64,000 nucleotides of DNA from NCBI GenBank assembly GCA_023460795.1, contig JAEWPC010000018.1, positions 186,001 through 250,000 on the forward strand, given 5' to 3'. Positions within the stretch are counted from its first letter, which is position 1. Each line of letters starts with the position of its first letter. The notes beneath the pieces were generated by a model. The model ran no database searches, was not told the DNA's origin, and was given only the letters and a program-made list of their open reading frames with translations. Source of the DNA: Bacillota bacterium (GTDB taxonomy: Bacteria > Bacillota > Bacilli > Paenibacillales > Paenibacillaceae). Shown one piece after another: positions 60,652 to 64,000 of this stretch. The position numbers were made by a program, and so were the translations under genes.

Positions 60652-61331
60652 GGCGCCGACTCCTCTCCGGACGCTGCCAGCTCGTCGTTATTCACATAGA
60701 CCCACTCCAGCCGATCCCCCGGCTCAAGCTCATGCACGCCGGCCCCTATGTCGGCATAGACACCGTTCACCCGGAATTTCCACCCGCTCGTCGGACCGTT
60801 GTCGAACTCGTACAATCCGTCGATTCCTTCTATATAAGTCAATGCACCGCTGCCGCGAATCTCGTAGGCTAACCGATGAGCTTTGGCGACCCGCTTCAAC
60901 ACCGACGCCGCGGTATCCCCTTCCTTCAGGTCCACCTGCTCGCTATCGACGATCGTGCCCCATTCTTCGTTCCCGATGATGGACAAAGTAATCCGCAGAG
61001 CGTCCGGTTCCGAGGGCTTCGCCGGCGCATCGGCTTCGGGCTTCTTCTCCCCGCTGCCCGCCGGTGAAGACGGTACCGGGCTATCCACCTTCGGCGGCGT
61101 CTCATCTTGCGGAGTCGCAACCGACGACGAAGACGAAGCGGATGCGGCGGGAGAAGCGACTTCCCGTGGCGTCGGCACGTTCTCTTCTACTTCCGGCGCA
61201 GCCTGCGGCGACGATTCCGCGGTGACGGGCGGCGACGACGGTGTCCCCGCCTTGTTCGCGCCTTCGCCCGAACACCCCGCCAACACGACGATCACGATTA
61301 GAATCGCGATTAATCCTCGCAACGACTTCAT
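60648..61331 (-). CDS. DUF4430 lipoprotein
   Basis: A 227-residue lipoprotein. Lipobox VVLAGC, a Ser/Pro/Ala/Glu-rich linker (VTAESSPQAAPEVEENVPTP; SPAASASSSSSVATPQDETP) and a C-terminal DUF4430 domain (about 120-225): YIEGIDGLYEFDNGPTSGWK, FRVNGVYADIGAGVHELEPG, DRLEWVYVNND. DUF4430 forms the C-terminal beta domain of transcobalamin/intrinsic factor and closes over bound cobalamin. Tethered at the outer membrane face, it could hand substrate from the surface protein to the ECF transporter. ATG 61331 has GGAGGAG upstream. Ligand is inferred. Confidence 0.85.
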   Translation of the reverse strand: MKSLRGLIAILIVIVVLAGCSGEGANKAGTPSSPPVTAESSPQAAPEVEENVPTPREVASPAASASSSSSVATPQDETPPKVDSPVPSSPAGSGEKKPEADAPAKPSEPDALRITLSIIGNEEWGTIVDSEQVDLKEGDTAASVLKRVAKAHRLAYEIRGSGALTYIEGIDGLYEFDNGPTSGWKFRVNGVYADIGAGVHELEPGDRLEWVYVNNDELAASGEESAP

Positions 61332-61373
61332 CGCTTCTCCTCCCTCCTTCATCCTACTCTATGTTTAAGTCTT

Positions 61374-64000
61374 TTATTTCGCGAGATTCCGGGCGAGAAT
61401 ACGCGCAGCGATGACCGCCGCTTGCTCGCGCGTCAATGGCGCTTTCGGCGAGAAGCTTCCTTCGTAAGCCGTCATCCAGCCGCCGGACATGGCCGCTTGA
61501 ATCGAATCCAGCGCGCCGGCGCTCGCTTTGTTCGCGTCCATCAACGCGAAATTCTCCGATGCCTTTAGCTTCAACGCTCTGGTCAGCAGAATCGCCGCTT
61601 GCTCGCGGGTCAGCTTCGCCTCCGGTGCGAACTGCGTCTTCGATACGCCGCTTACCAAGCCCGCTTTCACCGCTGCCGCGACTTCCTTAGCGTACCAAGC
61701 TTTCGCCGGCACGTCCTTGAACGACGAAGCCGAAGCTCCATCCGCCTTCAGACCAAGCGTCCGCACTAGCGCGGACACGAACTCCGCGCGCGTGATGCCC
61801 TGCTGAGGCTTGAAGCTGGCTTTCGCGCTGTCGCCCACGCCCAGCAACACGCCGGATGCTCTTGCGATGCGTACAGAGGCTTGCGCCCATACCGCAACCG
61901 ACTTCTCGTCGGAGTAGCTTCCGGTCACCGCCAGCGTCTGCACGCTGCGCACCGCGCTAGGAGCCGCATCTTTCGCATATCCCGTAACCTCGAGCCGATA
62001 GAAGCCTTCCTTCAAACCTTTCAATACCGCTTTGCCGTTCGCGTCGGTCACCGCCGTGCTGGCGCCTGCCTTCACGGTTACGCCGGCTAGTGGCTGCTCT
62101 GGATCGAAGCCGCCGGTCGCCCAGTTCCAAGGACGGTTCGTTACGGTAACCGTCACGTCCTGCCCTGGCTTCGGCTGCGCAGGGTTCACCTTCACAGGCT
62201 CAGCCAGCTTCGTTGCATCTCCGCCGTAATACACGACGACTTCGTCCCCGTCTTCCAACAAGTACGAATCGATGCCTACGGAAGGATACACCCATTCCCC
62301 GCTGCGATGAACCGCGTAATACCAACCGTCGTAACCGCCGTACTTGGCATTATCGACTCCGCCGATCGAATCGATGATGCTGCCGAAATCCAGTTGGTTC
62401 ACATGGTATTCGACGCCTTTCTCTTTCAATAGAGCTTCTACCGCTTCAAGAGCAATACCGCCGCTCGCCTGACCGAAAGCGATGGTGCCCGCATCGCCTT
62501 CCACCCGTACGCTTACCTGCTTCGTATAAGAATCGATAACAAGCTTGGACTCCCACGCCACATAAGCCGGAGCTTTGCCGCTCGCGTATCCCGTCACCGC
62601 GACGGCAACTTCGCCTTGCGACTTCGGCGTGAAGCTAGCCAAGCCCTTGTCATCCGTTACCGCGGTCTGATTGCCGATCTTAACGGCGGCGTTCTCCGCA
62701 GGACTTACGACGACTTTGCCGCTATCCCAATCGTACGCCTCTTTCTCGACCTTGACGGTCACCGGCTGATTCGCTCTCGGCTCCGCCGGTTCGAACGTCA
62801 CGGAATGGATCAGCTGCGTAACCCTATCTCCATAGTAGACGTAGATCTGATCTCCGGCCGTAAGCGAGAATGTCCCCATGCCCTCCGAGATCGTAACCCA
62901 CGCGCCATCGCGCTTCACCGCGAAATTCCAACCATCGTAGCCGCCCAGCTTGCCGTTCTCCAGGCCGGCAACCGCGGTCACGTAATAGCCGATCGAAGGA
63001 TGCCGAGTGACCGTATACTCCTTGCCCGCGGCCTTCAATACGTTCACGAACGCCTCGAGCGCCGTCTTCCCTACGGCCGACCCGCTCGCCAGCTTGCCGT
63101 CCAGCCCCGTTACCGTAACCGCTGCCCCGACTCCCGTGCCCGCGAACAATCCCGGAATGCCATCCGTCCAGCGGTCGTACGCCGCAAGCCCGAGCAGCGC
63201 GTAGAACGTGGCCATCGCGTCCGCTTTGCCGCCTACCGTATGCGCGAACCGTCCGTCCGCCAAGCGGAATTCCAGCAAGCGCGCCAGCGGAGATACGCCG
63301 TTCTTCACGAACCGCTCGTCGTTCGCCGGGTCGATGCCGAGCGAAGTCAGCGCGATAATCACCTGCGCCGTGCTTTCGCTCGATTCCAACGGCTTGCCGA
63401 AGCCGCCACTCGGCAGCTGGTCCGCGGACAACCATGCCAGCGCGGCTTCTGTGGCTGCGCTAACGTCCGCGCGTTCTTGATAAGGCGCTAACGCCGTCAG
63501 CACGATGCCCGTTACGTCGACGTCGCTCTTGCCCGGCGCTAACGACCAACCGCCTCCTTCGCTGCGGTTATCGACCAGCCACTTGATCAGCTTGTCGCGC
63601 GTCCACGTTGCATTCTGGCCAGGCTCGTACCCCGACGCATCGAACGCCATCAGCGCGTAAGCCGGAGCGTTCGGTCCTTGAGACGTCATTTTCTCGAATT
63701 TCGCGATCGTATCCAGTAAGTTGATCTTCCCTGCGCCGATGCTCGTCGCATCTCCGCCGCTCGCGTTAACCGCAAGAGCGACGCGCGCATAGTCGGTGAC
63801 TAAGCGAAGGCTACCGCCCGTGACGCTCTTCTCCGCGACCTTCAAGTAGCGATCGGCGATCGGCTTGCCCGAGCGTGCCATCCCGAATGCGGTCCACTCG
63901 CTAACCGGTTCCGATTTCCCTAATAATCCCTGCAAAGCGCCAATTGCCTGCGCAACCTGCGCCTTCGTCGGCGCAATCGCAACCTCATCCCCGGCGCCCT
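61374..64000 (-). CDS. SLH surface protein with alpha/alpha-barrel-like region and two DUF4430 domains (transcobalamin-like), 5' end beyond window
   Basis: The frame is open to base 64000 (AGDEVAIAPTKAQVAQAIGA... precedes the first in-window start codon), so the N-terminus lies outside. Residues shown: a helical repeat region of the prenyltransferase/terpenoid-cyclase alpha6/alpha6 type (WLVDNRSEGGGWSLAPGKSD; DVTGIVLTALAPYQER; MATFYALLGLAAYDRW), then two DUF4430 domains (GGYDGWNFAVKRDGAWVTIS; GGYDGWYYAVHRSGEWVYPS), each followed by a beta-sandwich linker, then three SLH repeats (ITRAEFVSALVRTLGL; LTREQAAILLTRALKL; LTREQAAVIAARILAR). The barrel plus DUF4430 order is that of eukaryotic cobalamin-binding proteins. 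Likely a wall-anchored corrinoid or vitamin catcher feeding the ECF system. Confidence 0.85.
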   Translation of the reverse strand, partial: GAGDEVAIAPTKAQVAQAIGALQGLLGKSEPVSEWTAFGMARSGKPIADRYLKVAEKSVTGGSLRLVTDYARVALAVNASGGDATSIGAGKINLLDTIAKFEKMTSQGPNAPAYALMAFDASGYEPGQNATWTRDKLIKWLVDNRSEGGGWSLAPGKSDVDVTGIVLTALAPYQERADVSAATEAALAWLSADQLPSGGFGKPLESSESTAQVIIALTSLGIDPANDERFVKNGVSPLARLLEFRLADGRFAHTVGGKADAMATFYALLGLAAYDRWTDGIPGLFAGTGVGAAVTVTGLDGKLASGSAVGKTALEAFVNVLKAAGKEYTVTRHPSIGYYVTAVAGLENGKLGGYDGWNFAVKRDGAWVTISEGMGTFSLTAGDQIYVYYGDRVTQLIHSVTFEPAEPRANQPVTVKVEKEAYDWDSGKVVVSPAENAAVKIGNQTAVTDDKGLASFTPKSQGEVAVAVTGYASGKAPAYVAWESKLVIDSYTKQVSVRVEGDAGTIAFGQASGGIALEAVEALLKEKGVEYHVNQLDFGSIIDSIGGVDNAKYGGYDGWYYAVHRSGEWVYPSVGIDSYLLEDGDEVVVYYGGDATKLAEPVKVNPAQPKPGQDVTVTVTNRPWNWATGGFDPEQPLAGVTVKAGASTAVTDANGKAVLKGLKEGFYRLEVTGYAKDAAPSAVRSVQTLAVTGSYSDEKSVAVWAQASVRIARASGVLLGVGDSAKASFKPQQGITRAEFVSALVRTLGLKADGASASSFKDVPAKAWYAKEVAAAVKAGLVSGVSKTQFAPEAKLTREQAAILLTRALKLKASENFALMDANKASAGALDSIQAAMSGGWMTAYEGSFSPKAPLTREQAAVIAARILARNLAK

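Overview
The window looks like chromosome from a Gram-positive, spore-forming member of the Paenibacillaceae (Paenibacillus/Cohnella-like). Support comes from strong AAGGAGG-type ribosome binding sites with frequent TTG/GTG starts, S-layer-homology (SLH) proteins, Lpl/Ytc-type oligosaccharide ABC transporters next to glycoside hydrolases, many AraC regulators, a YidC lipoprotein insertase and an ECF vitamin transporter. Most of the window is moderate to high G+C. The block from about 33.0 to 45.5 kb is visibly AT-rich and reads as accessory DNA.

Layout. 1-11.4 kb holds mostly minus-strand secreted or membrane genes: a TPR membrane protein (cut by the window edge), a transglutaminase-like surface protein, a secreted beta-propeller protein, a GyrI-like binding protein, YidC and a small partner, an MDR oxidoreductase, a membrane-protein/XRE regulator pair and an FG-GAP-like protein. 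11.4-13.3 kb has a GIY-YIG protein and DbpA helicase. 13.4-23.8 kb is a hemicellulose locus: alpha-glucuronidase (GH67), two permeases and a binding lipoprotein on the minus strand, divergent from an AraC regulator and a GH2 beta-galactosidase. 23.9-32.5 kb is mixed metabolism and regulation, with gene remnants and a three-gene overlapping operon of unknown function headed by a BspA-like leucine-rich-repeat protein.

34.1-46.1 kb is the most unusual part. A sulfurtransferase gene (46026-46892, minus) has three additional copies of its own 3' end (the WSDWIS... tail, stop codon, terminator hairpin and a paired GTTGACT repeat) at about 35.1, 39.2 and 42.4 kb. The segments between these copies are AT-rich cassettes. 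Cassette 1 holds a type II Thoeris pair (TIR-like ThsB, membrane macro-domain ThsA) plus an Eco1-like type II-A retron (effector, msr-msd RNA, reverse transcriptase). Cassette 2 holds one 919-residue protein with a DUF4062/TIR-like N-terminus. Cassette 3 holds a zinc-motif protein, a GC-rich possibly structured segment, and an overlapping nucleotidyltransferase/DUF262 gene pair. I infer serial integration of defence cassettes into the last codons of the sulfurtransferase gene, each bringing a replacement gene end. No recombinase is visible in the window.

46.9-57.4 kb returns to core-like sequence: a beta/gamma-crystallin-like protein, an MFS transporter, a second LRR plus propeller secreted protein, a GNAT enzyme, DUF378 protein, ABC exporter, a secreted HEMGH-motif SLH protein, and a sigma-factor / short anti-sigma-like / pterin dehydratase cluster. 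57.4-64.0 kb is one minus-strand operon: a large SLH surface protein with an alpha/alpha-barrel-like region and two DUF4430 domains (the architecture of transcobalamin), a DUF4430 lipoprotein, EcfT, a fused double EcfA ATPase and an S component. This looks like a surface-capture-plus-ECF route for a corrinoid or similar vitamin.
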